Positions 1 through 9,509 are shown, counted from the stretch's first letter. The stretch is DNA of 64,000 bases from Richelia sinica FACHB-800 (GCF_014698825.1 NZ_JACJTT010000023.1:24056-88055), one strand, 5' to 3'. The notes: a model not told the origin generated them from the sequence alone. Translations and numbers: made by a program.

Positions 1-284
1 CCTTGGAAGGAATTGTCAGCGTTGCCGCTAAGTTTACCCCAGTTTCCGAAAAACGGGTCCAAGTGAAATTCCAACGTTCTATTGTTGGTTTACAACGATT
101 GATTGGTTATCAATCACCAGCTAGTTTTATTCAACAAATAGAATCAGGAAAGAAATTTACTGGGCTTGACCTCCAGATTAACAGCGATCGCCAACAAGGC
201 TGGTTAGATATTACATATATCGACCAGGATCTTAGAATTGGCAGAGGCAATGAAGGAAGTGTATTTGTACTGAGTAAAACATAA
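1..284 (+). CDS. PAP/fibrillin family protein, C-terminal part
   Basis: Open frame running in from the left window edge and ending with TAA at 282-284; about 93 codons are visible and the N-terminus is missing. The tail has the plastid-lipid-associated protein (PAP)/fibrillin pattern: a beta-rich segment, then DLQINSDRQQGWLDITYIDQ, and a closing DLRIGRGNEGSVFVL, where the basic and glycine residues match the usual family end. In cyanobacteria and plastids these proteins associate with thylakoids or lipid globules and are linked to photoprotection. The family call comes from the C-terminal motif only; the real start lies outside the window. Confidence 0.7.
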   Translation, partial: LEGIVSVAAKFTPVSEKRVQVKFQRSIVGLQRLIGYQSPASFIQQIESGKKFTGLDLQINSDRQQGWLDITYIDQDLRIGRGNEGSVFVLSKT

Positions 285-587
285 GTTAATCAAAAGTAAC
301 CGTTTGCGAACGACCTTATTGTATTACGGGTACTTTGTCAAGATGGTTGAATACATTTTTTCGGTATTCAGCATCAAGAAGCCAAGGAATCAAGGGAAGG
401 CAAGGGAAGTAGATCAAAAATGGAGAAATCAATACTGTTGCTGATCATCTATGACTTGTCACCTCTCCTTACTCCACAACCTGACAAATAACTTAACAAA
501 ACCACAAGCACAGACCTTCAGGTTGTAGAGTGAAATCAATCAGCCCTAAATTCATTGGCAATTGATAACTCAAAGGGAAGATACAAC
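285..587. other. Intergenic region upstream of psaE
   Basis: About 300 bases without a convincing ORF. It must hold the psaE promoter and 5' leader. A purine-rich stretch (aagggaaga, 575-583) just before the psaE ATG is a plausible ribosome binding site. No clear hairpin terminator follows the upstream gene. Confidence 0.4.
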
Positions 588-803
588 ATGGTTCAACGTG
601 GTTCTAAAGTCCGTATTCTCCGCCCTGAGTCCTACTGGTTTCAGGATGTTGGTACAGTTGCTTCTATTGACCAAAGTGGCATCAAGTACCCTGTAATCGT
701 CCGTTTTGACAAAGTTAACTACTCCGGGATCAACACCAATAACTTTGCCCTAGATGAGTTACTGGAAGTTGCTCCACCACCTGCTAAGGCAGCTAAAAAG
801 TAG
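588..803 (+). CDS. psaE: Photosystem I reaction centre subunit IV (PsaE)
   Basis: Encodes a 71-residue stromal-side subunit of photosystem I, which helps dock ferredoxin and supports cyclic electron flow. The start [17 protein letters not shown] and the core [20 protein letters not shown], then [19 protein letters not shown], are the SH3-like PsaE fold; the Ala/Lys/Pro-rich tail is also typical. I chose ATG 588 over the in-frame TTG at 555 because mature PsaE starts with (M)VQRGS and a purine-rich ribosome binding site lies just before it. The length fits cyanobacterial PsaE (about 70 residues). It lies upstream of mutM on the same strand, 209 bases apart, so probably has its own transcript. 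Confidence 0.97.
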   Translation: MVQRGSKVRILRPESYWFQDVGTVASIDQSGIKYPVIVRFDKVNYSGINTNNFALDELLEVAPPPAKAAKK

Positions 804-1012
804 AAATTAGGATGGTACTGAGTGCTGAGTTTAAAACATCAAAATTTCTGATGGCATCAGTAAGTTTTTGGCGATCGCCTGAATACGCAAAACATAATAG
901 TGTTGTTGCCAGGCGCATAGTGCCAATAAACTTGGTATGCTTGTTGGGTTCCTATCATTACATTGATAGGCAACAACTCTAAACTCAGCACCCAGTATCT
1001 ATAAAGCTCTCA

Positions 1013-1849
1013 ATGCCTGAACTGCCTGAAGTTGAAACAGTCCGGCAGGGTCTAAATCAACTGACCCTGAATCAAGGAATTACGGGTGGAGACGTGTTGC
1101 TAGCACGCACCGTCGCCTACCCGTTTTCTGTCGGCGAATTTGTCGCCAATCTCCAAGGCAGCGCCATTAAATCTTGGTATCGTCGCGGTAAATATCTTTT
1201 AGCTGAACTTTCTCCCCATCACGGTTGGCTAGGTGTACATTTGCGAATGACAGGTCAACTACTGTGGCTAAACTGCAATGAGCCTTTACACAAGCATACA
1301 AGGGTAAGATTGTTCTTTGGGGATCAGCAAGAATTGCGGTTTGTAGACCAGCGCACCTTTGGGCAAATGTGGTGGGTTCCCCCAGATGTGTCCGTTGAAA
1401 AAATTATGACTGGTTTAGCTAAACTAGCCGCAGACCCCTTTGCACCAGAATTCACCGTTGAATATTTAGCAACTAAACTGCAAAAGTCTCGTCGTCCTAT
1501 TAAAACAGCGTTGTTAGATCAGTCTGTAGTCGCTGGTTTAGGTAATATTTATGCTGATGAGGCTTTATTTAAAAGCGGCATTTTACCAACCACCTCCTGT
1601 CCTGATTTAAAACCACAACAAATTGAAAAGTTGCGAACAGCCATAATTCAAGTTTTAGAAGCCAGTATTGCGGTGGGTGGAACTACCTTCAGTAATTTCC
1701 TGAATGTGAAGGGCGTAAATGGTAACTATGGTGGAGAAGCTTGGGTTTACAACCGGGCTGGGGAACCTTGCCGAGTCTGTGGAAATATCATCCAACGCAT
1801 CAAGCTAGGTGGGCGTTCGAGTCATTTTTGCTCCCAGTGTCAACATTAG
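1013..1849 (+). CDS. mutM: Formamidopyrimidine-DNA glycosylase (Fpg/MutM)
   Basis: Base-excision repair enzyme that removes 8-oxoguanine and formamidopyrimidines and cuts the resulting abasic site. The protein (278 residues) starts MPELPEVETVRQGL; after Met removal, Pro is the Schiff-base nucleophile and the next Glu is catalytic. RRGKYLL near residue 60 carries the conserved lysine. The helix-two-turns-helix contains GLGNIYADEALF near residue 175, and the C-terminus is the Cys4 zinc finger (CRVCG, then CSQCQ) with the conserved GGRSSHFC. It is full length with all catalytic residues. Next to photosystem genes, a role against oxidative DNA damage is fitting, but this is inference. Confidence 0.97.
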   Translation: MPELPEVETVRQGLNQLTLNQGITGGDVLLARTVAYPFSVGEFVANLQGSAIKSWYRRGKYLLAELSPHHGWLGVHLRMTGQLLWLNCNEPLHKHTRVRLFFGDQQELRFVDQRTFGQMWWVPPDVSVEKIMTGLAKLAADPFAPEFTVEYLATKLQKSRRPIKTALLDQSVVAGLGNIYADEALFKSGILPTTSCPDLKPQQIEKLRTAIIQVLEASIAVGGTTFSNFLNVKGVNGNYGGEAWVYNRAGEPCRVCGNIIQRIKLGGRSSHFCSQCQH

Positions 1850-1958
1850 TTAAATTTAGTCTCATGATAGAAATACTCTCATAGTGACTTTGCTGCTTTC
1901 AGCCTTGGTGCAAGATACAATCCTGATAGAAGCGTTAACGAACTTGAGAGGACAAATC

Positions 1959-2174
1959 ATGGCAGTAAAAAAGGGAGATATGGTTCGCGCTGTGCGTGAA
2001 AAGTTGGATAATAGTTTAGAAGCTAAAGCTAGTGACTCTCGTTTCCCTGCTTATTTGTTTGACACTAAGGGCGAAATTGTAGATATCAAAGGTGATTATG
2101 CCTTAGTGAAGTTCGGTAGAGTGCCAACACCAAACATTTGGTTAAAGTTGGAACAACTAGAACAGTTTAATTAA
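1959..2174 (+). CDS. ndhO: NAD(P)H-quinone oxidoreductase subunit O (NdhO)
   Basis: Small subunit (71 residues) of the photosynthetic NDH-1 complex, which carries electrons from ferredoxin to plastoquinone in cyclic flow and respiration on the thylakoid. The sequence [20 protein letters not shown], then [20 protein letters not shown] and [20 protein letters not shown], matches the NdhO family along its length. An upstream in-frame start at 1884 would add 25 residues not found in the family; ATG 1959 is preceded by gagagga at 1946-1952, a good ribosome binding site. It ends about 50 bases before the mdh remnant. Confidence 0.95.
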   Translation: MAVKKGDMVRAVREKLDNSLEAKASDSRFPAYLFDTKGEIVDIKGDYALVKFGRVPTPNIWLKLEQLEQFN

Positions 2175-2643
<469 letters not shown>

Positions 2644-3259
2644 TCAATTAGCAACTAGGAATAAATCTTCTTGTTGTGAATAACTGAGCCATCCTCACAA
2701 CTTCCTCAAATTGTTGCTTTAAGTTAAGACTAGATCATAATCTGGTGCCATATATCTTCTCCACTCTATATCTATAGGTAGACGAAATTAACAGTAGAAT
2801 GTCAACCTCATAAAATAGAGTAGAAACTAGATATTTTCTTTCTACGGGACTTTTTTCTGCTACAAGATCAGGGAAATATACCAAATACCCAAAAAAGCTT
2901 AATAACTAAATACTCCAGTGAACCATTAACACAATTCCAGAGTGTCTTCATGGATTGCTTTGGTCGTGTTTTATGATGTTTAATTTAAGTCACAAAAATA
3001 CAGAATATTTCATTCAAATGAGGGACAAAATGGCATCAATCATCAAACTCTTGTTATGCGGTTATCTTGCTCGCTAAGTGTATACCTGATCTCTTCGGAA
3101 ACTACTGTATAGAAATCACATTGAATAAATTTAATTATATGGATATAGAGCATAAATATAAAAAAGCTTTGCATTTTGGCTTGTTAATTACCTGTCCGAG
3201 AAATTATCCATTGGTCTTTGATTTTAACCATCAACCATTTAATTAACAATGTGAATAAG
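2644..3259. other. Long intergenic region, no gene seen
   Basis: About 615 A+T-rich bases between the mdh remnant and the phosphatase gene. I find no ORF with protein-like composition, no tRNA and no convincing terminator hairpin with a T-run. It may hold the promoter of the following gene. Confidence 0.4.
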
Positions 3260-3643
3260 ATGGATATTTTGATGAAAATTAATCAAGATTTAGCGATTAC
3301 AGGACAAATTGATTCAGAACAATTACAACAAATCCTGGATAAAGGTTATAAATCTATCCTGAATTTGCGATTTGGTGATGAAATTGGTATTTGGGAGCAT
3401 GAACAAGAAAAGATTGAATTGCTCGGCATAAATTATGTTAATTTTCCTACTAAAATAGAGGAATTAAATCAACAATCAGCCCTAGAAGTATTTAACATAA
3501 TTAATAAATTACCTAAACCTGTAGTCATACATTGTGACAACTCCCTTCGTTCTGCGACTTTAGTATTGTTATATATCGCCACTAAACAGGGTATAGAGTT
3601 TGAACAAGCTCGGCAACATGGGATTAAATTAGGCTTAATATAG
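3260..3643 (+). CDS. DUF442-type putative protein tyrosine phosphatase
   Basis: About 127 residues with the fold order of the 'beta-lactamase hydrolase-like' phosphatases: GQIDSEQLQQILDKGYKSIL, NLRFGDE, then GINYVNFPTKIEELN and the active-site loop VVIHCDNSLRSATLVLLYIA near residues 90-107. The nucleophile Cys and the Arg are separated by four residues (CX4R), as in this subfamily, rather than the classic CX5R; the usual glycine of the loop is replaced by Asn-Ser. The start is uncertain: ATG 3260, ATG 3272 and GTG 3251 are in frame; I use 3260. The substrate is unknown. Confidence 0.72.
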   Translation: MDILMKINQDLAITGQIDSEQLQQILDKGYKSILNLRFGDEIGIWEHEQEKIELLGINYVNFPTKIEELNQQSALEVFNIINKLPKPVVIHCDNSLRSATLVLLYIATKQGIEFEQARQHGIKLGLI

Positions 3644-3663
3644 ATAATCAACCCTAGGAGAAA

Positions 3664-3770
3664 GGGTGTAGGGTGTAGGTAGTAATGATTAAACTGAACT
3701 AGGGAAGGAAGTTAAAGCCGAGGATAGGAATGATCACCAATGCTTTATAACCTCACCCTATACCCTATAC
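3664..3770. repeat. Heptamer repeats in inverted arrangement
   Basis: GGGTGTA occurs twice in tandem at 3664-3677, and the complementary-type heptamers CACCCTA and TACCCTA occur in tandem at 3754-3767. Short tandemly repeated heptanucleotides of this kind are common in Nostocales genomes. The two groups could pair in RNA or single-stranded DNA. Confidence 0.55.
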
Positions 3771-3785
3771 TCAAATCCAAAAGCT

Positions 3786-4661
3786 ATGTTTCTGGTAACT
3801 GGAGCAACGGGAGGAATTGGTCGCCGAGTAGTGCGACTATTACGCCAACAAAAGAAACCTGTGCGGGTGTTTGTCCGTCTCACATCCCATTACAGCGAGT
3901 TGGAACACCGAGGCGCTGATATATTTATTGGTGATTTGCGAAGGGAAGATGATATCCAGAAAGCCTGCCAGGGAGCAAAATATATTATCAGCGCTCATGG
4001 TTCTAATGGAGATGCACTATCTCTCGATTACCGCGCTAATATTGAACTCATTGATCAGGCAAAAGAGCAGGGTGTAGAACACTTTATTTTCATATCTGTG
4101 CTGGGAGCAGACCGAGGATATGAAGATGGGCCTGTTTTTAAAGCCAAACGCGCGGTGGAACAATATCTGCAAAGTAGTGGCTTAAATTACACTATTTTAC
4201 GTCCGGCTGGATTAGCATCAAACCTGCTACCGTTGGCGGAATTATTTCGAGAATCGGGGTTGTATCTGTTGATTGGCGATCCTAAACACCGGACTTCTAT
4301 TGTGAGTACAGATGATTTAGCAAGGATGATAGTGGATTCTTTAATTATTCCTGATGCTCGTAACCAAATATTACCCGTGGGAGGCCCAGAAATTTTATTG
4401 GGAGAGCATATTCCCCAAATTTTTAGCCGCATTTTTAACAAAGAACCAATAGTCATTAATGCTCCTTTATTAGCTGTAGATGGGTTACGTGGTGTTTTGG
4501 GTTTATTCAGTTCTCAAATACCAACAGCTTTAGGAAACTACCGAACTTTGTTAGCTAATGAGTTTTTCTGTACACCTGAAGAAACTACCAATTTAGAAAG
4601 AATCTTTAACTTTCAATTGGAACCATTAGAAAAATTTTTGCGCCGCTATCTAGCAATTTAA
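3786..4661 (+). CDS. Atypical SDR, NmrA/NAD-binding family protein
   Basis: 291-residue protein with the N-terminal dinucleotide-binding motif VTGATGGIGRRVVRLLRQ (GxxGxxG, residues 4-21) and an acidic second strand region (GADIFIGDLRREDD). The segment FIFISVLGADRG, AKRAVEQYLQSSGLNYTILR and PAGL is typical of the 'NAD(P)H-binding' atypical SDRs (Ycf39/NmrA-like), where the Tyr-x3-Lys catalytic motif is degenerate. It is full length for the class. Members act as isoflavone-reductase-like enzymes, assembly factors or redox sensors, so the substrate cannot be deduced. It lies upstream of the hlyD-like gene on the same strand but 280 bases away. Confidence 0.8.
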   Translation: MFLVTGATGGIGRRVVRLLRQQKKPVRVFVRLTSHYSELEHRGADIFIGDLRREDDIQKACQGAKYIISAHGSNGDALSLDYRANIELIDQAKEQGVEHFIFISVLGADRGYEDGPVFKAKRAVEQYLQSSGLNYTILRPAGLASNLLPLAELFRESGLYLLIGDPKHRTSIVSTDDLARMIVDSLIIPDARNQILPVGGPEILLGEHIPQIFSRIFNKEPIVINAPLLAVDGLRGVLGLFSSQIPTALGNYRTLLANEFFCTPEETTNLERIFNFQLEPLEKFLRRYLAI

Positions 4662-4942
4662 TTCTTGGTCGGTTGTCAATATCAGCAATCAAGATTTAAG
4701 GGTGTAGAGGAAGGAAGAAATTTTCTGCTATTGATTTTTGATGTCGAATTGATTTGCTTTGATATTGGCAACTGTGAGATATTATTACAAATTTTCTCTG
4801 GGGGATTTTTAAAACATACTATTTATTGTATGTGCAGTCTCAAATCCTCTCTGAAAAATCATCAAATTTCCTATTTTTGTGGTCAGGGTCAATTCAAAAT
4901 CTAAAACTTATTTACATCTCACACCTGCACTATTAACACAGT

Positions 4943-6439
4943 ATGAAATATTCCCTGGCTGCAAATGCTGCTCAAGCGCGTCAAACAAAAGAGAGATTTG
5001 CTAAACCTGAAGAACAATTATCTTTCGAGTTGGGTAAGGCCGTACAGGATTTACCACCGATCTATACTAGATTATTGGCAGGTACAATTAGTGTGATAGT
5101 ATTTGGAGCGATTGCTTGGGCCCATGTCTCAGAAATAGATGAAGTGGCAACGGCCCCTGGAGAGTTGATTGCTTCTAATCAAGTTAGACCTGTCACATCC
5201 TTGGGTGAAGGCTTCATTGTCAGTGTTAAAGTCAAAGAAGGCGATCGCGTCACCAAAGATCAGGTATTAGTAGAACGTGATCCCAACTTAAAATTAGTAG
5301 ACGTAAACCGTCTAGCTAAGGCGAGTAAATTAATTGAAGATGATTTACAGCGGTTACAAGCAGAACGCACAGGTGGCAAGACTGCGGGAACCCAATTGCA
5401 AGACGAATTATTAAACTCTCGGTTGCTAGATTACAAAGCCAAACAAGCAGCGGCAGAAGCAGAAGCAAATCGCCAAAAATCAATTATTACTCAAACCCAG
5501 GTAAGATTAAAACGTCTGCAAGAAAATTTAGCGAATGCCAAAATTGTTCTTGCCAATACCCAAAACAACTTAATTAACGCGAAAAATGTCCGCACGCAAG
5601 TAGAAAGTAATTTAAATATTGCTCAAACAAGAGAAGCTAGTCTCCGCAACTTACTTCATCCTGGTGCTATTCCTAGAGTCGATTATTTAGAATCTCAGGA
5701 AAGATTGAATCGAGCTAATACTGATGTTATTCGCGCTCAAGATGAAATCACCAACTCCCAAAATCGTTTGACAGAAACACGAGATAAAGTAGCATCCTTA
5801 CAAAAAGATATAGCTGCTCAAGTTCAAGAAATTCGCCAAGCAGAAGCAGCCTATCAAGCAGCTAAAAATCAAGCTATCCGTTTAACTTCTGAACGCCAAA
5901 GCGAGATTTTATCAGCAATTAACAAACGTAAAGAAGAATTAGCAAATATTGCTGGTCAACTAGAACAAGCCAGAAAACAAGAAGCTGGAGAAACTATCAA
6001 AGCACCATTTCCAGGCATCATTTATCGCATCAAAGCTACTAAAGGCCCTGTGCAAGCTGGGGAAGAATTGCTATCAATTCTACCAGAAGGAGAAGAAATG
6101 CTCTTAGAAGTAAAAGTTCTCAATCGGGATATTGGTTTTATTCGTCAGGGAATGAAGGCAAAAGTGAAAATGGCAACTTTCCCTTTCCAAGAATTTGGTG
6201 CAATTGATGGTGAAGTTGTACAAATTAGTCCTAATGCCATTGTGGAAAAAGAATTGGGTTTAGTGTTTCCAACGAGAATCAGATTAAAGAAACACTCCAT
6301 TAATGTCAGAGGTCAAGAAGTAGAATTTACGCCTGGTATGGCTGCCAATGCAGAAATTGTCACCCGACAAAAATCAGTTTTAACCTTTATTATTGAACCA
6401 ATTACTCGCAGATTTAGCGAGGCATTTTCTGTGAGATAA
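4943..6439 (+). CDS. HlyD family membrane fusion (periplasmic adaptor) protein
   Basis: 498-residue adaptor of a type I secretion or efflux system. After a cytoplasmic N-terminus there is one membrane segment (AGTISVIVFGAIAWAHV, residues about 45-62). A half-lipoyl motif (APGELIASNQVRPVTSLGEG) follows, then a long Gln/Glu/Ala-rich coiled coil (about 120-345), the second half-lipoyl (IKAPFPGIIYRIKATKGPVQ), and a beta-barrel region (LEVKVLNRDIGFIRQGMKAK). This is the standard HlyD order and length. No ABC transporter or TolC-like gene lies beside it, so its partners are elsewhere. Nostocales have several such adaptors, some exporting heterocyst glycolipids or peptides; the substrate here is unknown. 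Confidence 0.88.
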   Translation: MKYSLAANAAQARQTKERFAKPEEQLSFELGKAVQDLPPIYTRLLAGTISVIVFGAIAWAHVSEIDEVATAPGELIASNQVRPVTSLGEGFIVSVKVKEGDRVTKDQVLVERDPNLKLVDVNRLAKASKLIEDDLQRLQAERTGGKTAGTQLQDELLNSRLLDYKAKQAAAEAEANRQKSIITQTQVRLKRLQENLANAKIVLANTQNNLINAKNVRTQVESNLNIAQTREASLRNLLHPGAIPRVDYLESQERLNRANTDVIRAQDEITNSQNRLTETRDKVASLQKDIAAQVQEIRQAEAAYQAAKNQAIRLTSERQSEILSAINKRKEELANIAGQLEQARKQEAGETIKAPFPGIIYRIKATKGPVQAGEELLSILPEGEEMLLEVKVLNRDIGFIRQGMKAKVKMATFPFQEFGAIDGEVVQISPNAIVEKELGLVFPTRIRLKKHSINVRGQEVEFTPGMAANAEIVTRQKSVLTFIIEPITRRFSEAFSVR

Positions 6440-6489
6440 TTTTTCTGTTTTAAATTCAAGGGTGCATCACTACTGACAATTTTTTTAAG

Positions 6490-6981
6490 TTAGATTCTCA
6501 GGTAATTTTTGATTTCCTGAACAATGACATCTACATCCTGTGATATATCAATGTAGATAGCTTCTTCTGCGGTTGGTGCTTCCAGGACATCAAACTGGCT
6601 TTGTAAAAGATTGGCTTTCATGAAATGGTCAATGCGATCGCACAATCTCTGCTCAATCAACTCATAACTACCTTGGAGATACACTAACTTTACCCGTGGA
6701 TCATTACAGTAGAGAATCTGACGATACCTAGCTTTGAGTGCGGAACAAGCAAGGATCACACTTTCGTCTGCTTGTAGACACTGGGCAATCCTTTCTCCCA
6801 TTGTTTGTAACCAAGGTATGCGATCTGTATCAGTCAGTGCTTCTCCCCGACTCATTTTTTCCTTAGCTACGGCTGAGTGAAATGAGTCTGCATCATGAAA
6901 TTCCCATCCCGTTGCGGCAGCAAATGCTTGACCAACAGTGGTTTTACCTGTTCCTGCAACTCCCATAATAATTACAATCAT
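6490..6981 (-). CDS. gntK: Gluconokinase
   Basis: Phosphorylates D-gluconate to 6-phosphogluconate, feeding the pentose phosphate pathway. The 163-residue protein starts MIVIIMGVAGTGKTTVGQAF with the Walker A motif (GVAGTGKT, residues 7-14), followed by WEFHDADSFHS, the GEALTDTDRIPWL lid region, CSALKARYRQIL, and the family C-terminus LLQSQFDVLEAPTAEEA. Size and motifs match GntK. I chose ATG at 6981 because Walker A normally lies within ten residues of the start; an upstream in-frame ATG at 7035 would add 18 residues. It is convergent with the hlyD-like gene. Confidence 0.93.
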   Translation of the reverse strand: MIVIIMGVAGTGKTTVGQAFAAATGWEFHDADSFHSAVAKEKMSRGEALTDTDRIPWLQTMGERIAQCLQADESVILACSALKARYRQILYCNDPRVKLVYLQGSYELIEQRLCDRIDHFMKANLLQSQFDVLEAPTAEEAIYIDISQDVDVIVQEIKNYLRI

Positions 6982-7308
6982 ATTTCTTGATAGAAATGAT
7001 GACAGAGATTCAGGTAGACCGAGTTTTTTCAACAATCAAGTAGAATGCCGATAATAGTGCTGGGAGTCGCTCTAAAAGAATTTTTGTGAAAGTTAAAACT
7101 CATTGACTTCACAAAATACATCAAAGGAATATACCCTTTATTACTAACATCCTGCCAGCCAATTATTGGCGTAAATTATTTTTCGTTAAAAGGTACTTTT
7201 TTATAGTTTTAGAAAGCTAAATTAATTAGCAAACACACATCCAAGCAAGTTTTGTCATTAATTTGTCAACAGGCAAAAATTTGGTAGATGCGAAGTTTTA
7301 ATCACTAT
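6982..7308. other. Intergenic region, no gene seen
   Basis: About 330 A+T-rich bases between two minus-strand genes. No ORF, tRNA or T-run hairpin recognised; it presumably contains the gluconokinase promoter. Confidence 0.4.
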
Positions 7309-7857
7309 CTAACTTTGCAACTTAAATTCCTGCTCAGTTCCTGTATAATTAGGCATCCAACCTTCCACAGTCGTAAAGTAACGCACTACTTTAAAATGTA
7401 AGGATACAGCAGGACTGCACCAATGCTCAATTCCCGCGGGAATATGTAGATAATCTTGTCCTTGAATTAACAACTGCACCTGTCTTCCATCAGGTTGAAC
7501 AAAACCGTAAATCATCTCCCCTGCTAATAAATAAACTGCTTCTGGTGCAGTGTGGGTATGGTAGCGGTTATAGGTAGCTATCCAGGTTTCTAATTGGGGT
7601 GAACCAGGGTGTACATTCAGCAAATCGCACCACAGATAACCATTATCTTGCTGGAGGAACTCAAACACACTGCTATGCAGTCCGACAATATAACGTTTCT
7701 CCGACTCTGTAATCACATCTTGCTCTAGCAGTTCTGGAAACAAGAGAGAGGTTCCTGGGTCATAATGTTTCAATTTAATCCCCATTGGCTCCAGTTCAGC
7801 CACTATCTCACTCAAATCCCTTTGGATACTGCCATCATCCAGTAGTAAATTTGCCAT
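7309..7857 (-). CDS. mtnD: Acireductone dioxygenase (ARD/MtnD-like cupin)
   Basis: 182-residue cupin of the acireductone dioxygenase family, which cleaves 1,2-dihydroxy-3-keto-5-methylthiopentene in the methionine salvage pathway using Fe or Ni. The metal motif HTHTAPE (HxHxxxE, about residues 98-104) and the fourth ligand in IPAGIEHWC (about residue 141) are present. The signature VRYFTTVEGWMPNYTG near the C-terminus is characteristic of ARD. Both the N-terminal domain and the cupin core are intact. No other methionine salvage gene is adjacent. Confidence 0.85.
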   Translation of the reverse strand: MANLLLDDGSIQRDLSEIVAELEPMGIKLKHYDPGTSLLFPELLEQDVITESEKRYIVGLHSSVFEFLQQDNGYLWCDLLNVHPGSPQLETWIATYNRYHTHTAPEAVYLLAGEMIYGFVQPDGRQVQLLIQGQDYLHIPAGIEHWCSPAVSLHFKVVRYFTTVEGWMPNYTGTEQEFKLQS

Positions 7858-8127
7858 AACAACATAGTAAAATATCTGTTAAGAAGAGTATACTTTAAAT
7901 TTAAATAAAAAGCCACTATTGCCGATAGACAAAGTGGTGTTTTTCAATATACAGATAGATTTTCCAAAATAATTTGCTACAGGACAAAAAATAGAAAAAA
8001 GCTGGTCAGAGATAGGAATCTTGCTATCTGACTTCCCCCTAGTTTCTTGAAAAGTGCATAAAATCTCCAGACCCGAACCTATTGAGTAATTGTCAGACAT
8101 TCATGAAGACAAAAACTGGAGAAAACA

Positions 8128-8346
8128 ATGTTTAACAAGAGTAATCACAACGAAACTTTAGCAAAACAAGCTGTTGTGGCTTTTTCCTTACTCGGTATTG
8201 TTTTAACTACTACTATAGCTCAAGCTAGTAACGCAATTGTGGTAAAAGGCACAAATTGCCACCCCGGTTCTCCCGTGGGATTGTGTTGCCCTAATGATGG
8301 TAGTTCAAGTGGCCCATATTGTCCTGAACGTCGGATTAGTCTCTAA
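8128..8346 (+). CDS. Small secreted Cys-rich protein, unknown function
   Basis: 72-residue ORF with a recognisable signal peptide (hydrophobic VVAFSLLGIVLTTTIAQASNA, residues about 16-36, with likely cleavage after AQA). The mature part is short and contains four cysteines in NCHPGSPVGLCCPNDGSSSG and then PYCPE, which could form disulfides. It is followed at once by a strong terminator, which supports a real transcription unit. No family recognised; it may be a small exported peptide or bacteriocin-like product, but there is no export or maturation gene nearby to support that. Confidence 0.6.
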   Translation: MFNKSNHNETLAKQAVVAFSLLGIVLTTTIAQASNAIVVKGTNCHPGSPVGLCCPNDGSSSGPYCPERRISL

Positions 8347-8382
8347 ACTCAAATTACCAGAATTATTTTCACCCAAAAACAC

Positions 8383-8410
8383 AAAAAAGCTCGCACCAGC
8401 GAGCTTTTTT
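8383..8410. terminator. Bidirectional Rho-independent terminator
   Basis: Perfect 12-bp inverted repeat AAAAAAGCTCGC / GCGAGCTTTTTT around a four-base ACCA loop. The A-run on one side and the T-run on the other let it work in both directions, ending both the small plus-strand gene (stop at 8346) and desB on the minus strand (stop at 8430). Confidence 0.92.
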
Positions 8411-8429
8411 GAGATGAAATAGCTGGCAA

Positions 8430-9509
8430 TTACTTCACATTTTGATGGTAAGAAGTGTAGTAAACCTTATCCCCTGTATCTGGAACAAAATGGCAACTGA
8501 TAGCAGAACGCCATAAAGACTTCCAAATTGGTTCTTCAGACCGATGATAGTAATCACCCAAAATAGGTTTAATGGCTTCCGTTGCTTTCAACAAATTGTA
8601 GTGAGGAATATTCAAAAAGATGTGATGAGCAACGTGAGTACCAATATCGTGATGGATGTGGTTAACTATGCCATAATCACGATCAATAGTGGAAATTGCA
8701 CCTTTGAGGAAAGTCCAATTATCACCACGATACCAAGGTAAATCTTGCTCTGTATGGTGTAAAAAAGTCACCAAATCTAACCAAATCACAAATACGATGT
8801 AGGGAGCAGCATAGTATTTCAGTAACCACATCCAACCCCATTGATAGGTGAGAAAACCTAGCAAACCTACAAAACCAATCCAAAGGGTAGTGCTAGTGAT
8901 GATATCCCATTTTTCTGAAGGCTTAAACAGGGGACTTCTGGGGTCAAAATGTGAACCACTTTTACCAGGAGTGCGTTGAAACAAATAGATAGGATAAGCT
9001 AGTGGCAGGAAGAGATAATATCGAACTACTTTTTGTAAAAAAGGTAATTCTTGATATTTAGATTCACTTAAAGGATACCAGCTTTCATCATTTTCCAAGC
9101 TACCTGTATTTTTGTGGTGAGTTCTGTGGCTAATTCTCCAACCGTGATAGGGAACGAGAATAGGAATGTGGGAAAGATGACCGACTAAATCATTCAGCCA
9201 TTTATGCTTAGAAAAAGATTGGTGCCCACAGTCATGACCAACTACAAATAAAGCCCAAAACATGGTTCCTTGCAGTACCCAGAAAATTGGCCAGAAGTAC
9301 CAAGAGTCTAAATAATGGGCAACTGCATATAGCAAACCAATAATGAAAATGTCCCGAAAAAAGTAATACAGTGATTTGATCACACTGGGCTGAAAACATT
9401 CAGCAGGAATAGCAGCTTTTAAATCCTGAAGAGTAAAAGGCAGTTTATCCTGCCCCAGAGATGATTCAACGCTGTTGTTCTGGTTTAACTGAACTGAGTC
9501 TAATTGCAC
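8430..9509 (-). CDS. desB: Omega-3 (delta-15) acyl-lipid desaturase
   Basis: 359-residue membrane di-iron desaturase that adds the omega-3 double bond to membrane acyl lipids, using ferredoxin, typically at low temperature. The three histidine boxes are HDCGH (about 91-95), HRTHH (about 127-131) and HVAHH (about 292-296). PYHGWRISHRTHH with TGSLENDESWYPL and NHIHHDIGTHVAHHIF are the omega-3 signatures. Four hydrophobic membrane segments flank the boxes. It is the last gene of the minus-strand desC-desA-desB set and ends at the bidirectional terminator. The 193-base gap before it suggests its own promoter. Confidence 0.93.
   Translation of the reverse strand: MQLDSVQLNQNNSVESSLGQDKLPFTLQDLKAAIPAECFQPSVIKSLYYFFRDIFIIGLLYAVAHYLDSWYFWPIFWVLQGTMFWALFVVGHDCGHQSFSKHKWLNDLVGHLSHIPILVPYHGWRISHRTHHKNTGSLENDESWYPLSESKYQELPFLQKVVRYYLFLPLAYPIYLFQRTPGKSGSHFDPRSPLFKPSEKWDIITSTTLWIGFVGLLGFLTYQWGWMWLLKYYAAPYIVFVIWLDLVTFLHHTEQDLPWYRGDNWTFLKGAISTIDRDYGIVNHIHHDIGTHVAHHIFLNIPHYNLLKATEAIKPILGDYYHRSEEPIWKSLWRSAISCHFVPDTGDKVYYTSYHQNVK

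Noticed and set aside
3664..3770. Possible CRISPR-like or attachment-site repeats
   Set aside because: The units are seven bases with no spacers of constant length; they are ordinary tandem heptamers.
4665..4904. 79-codon ORF upstream of the hlyD-like gene
   Set aside because: Low-complexity Phe/Ile/Cys-rich translation without recognisable features, starting from a weak start codon.
7879..8100. 73-codon minus-strand ORF between the ARD gene and the small secreted gene
   Set aside because: No motif, no signal peptide and composition like translated A+T-rich intergenic DNA; it may be chance.
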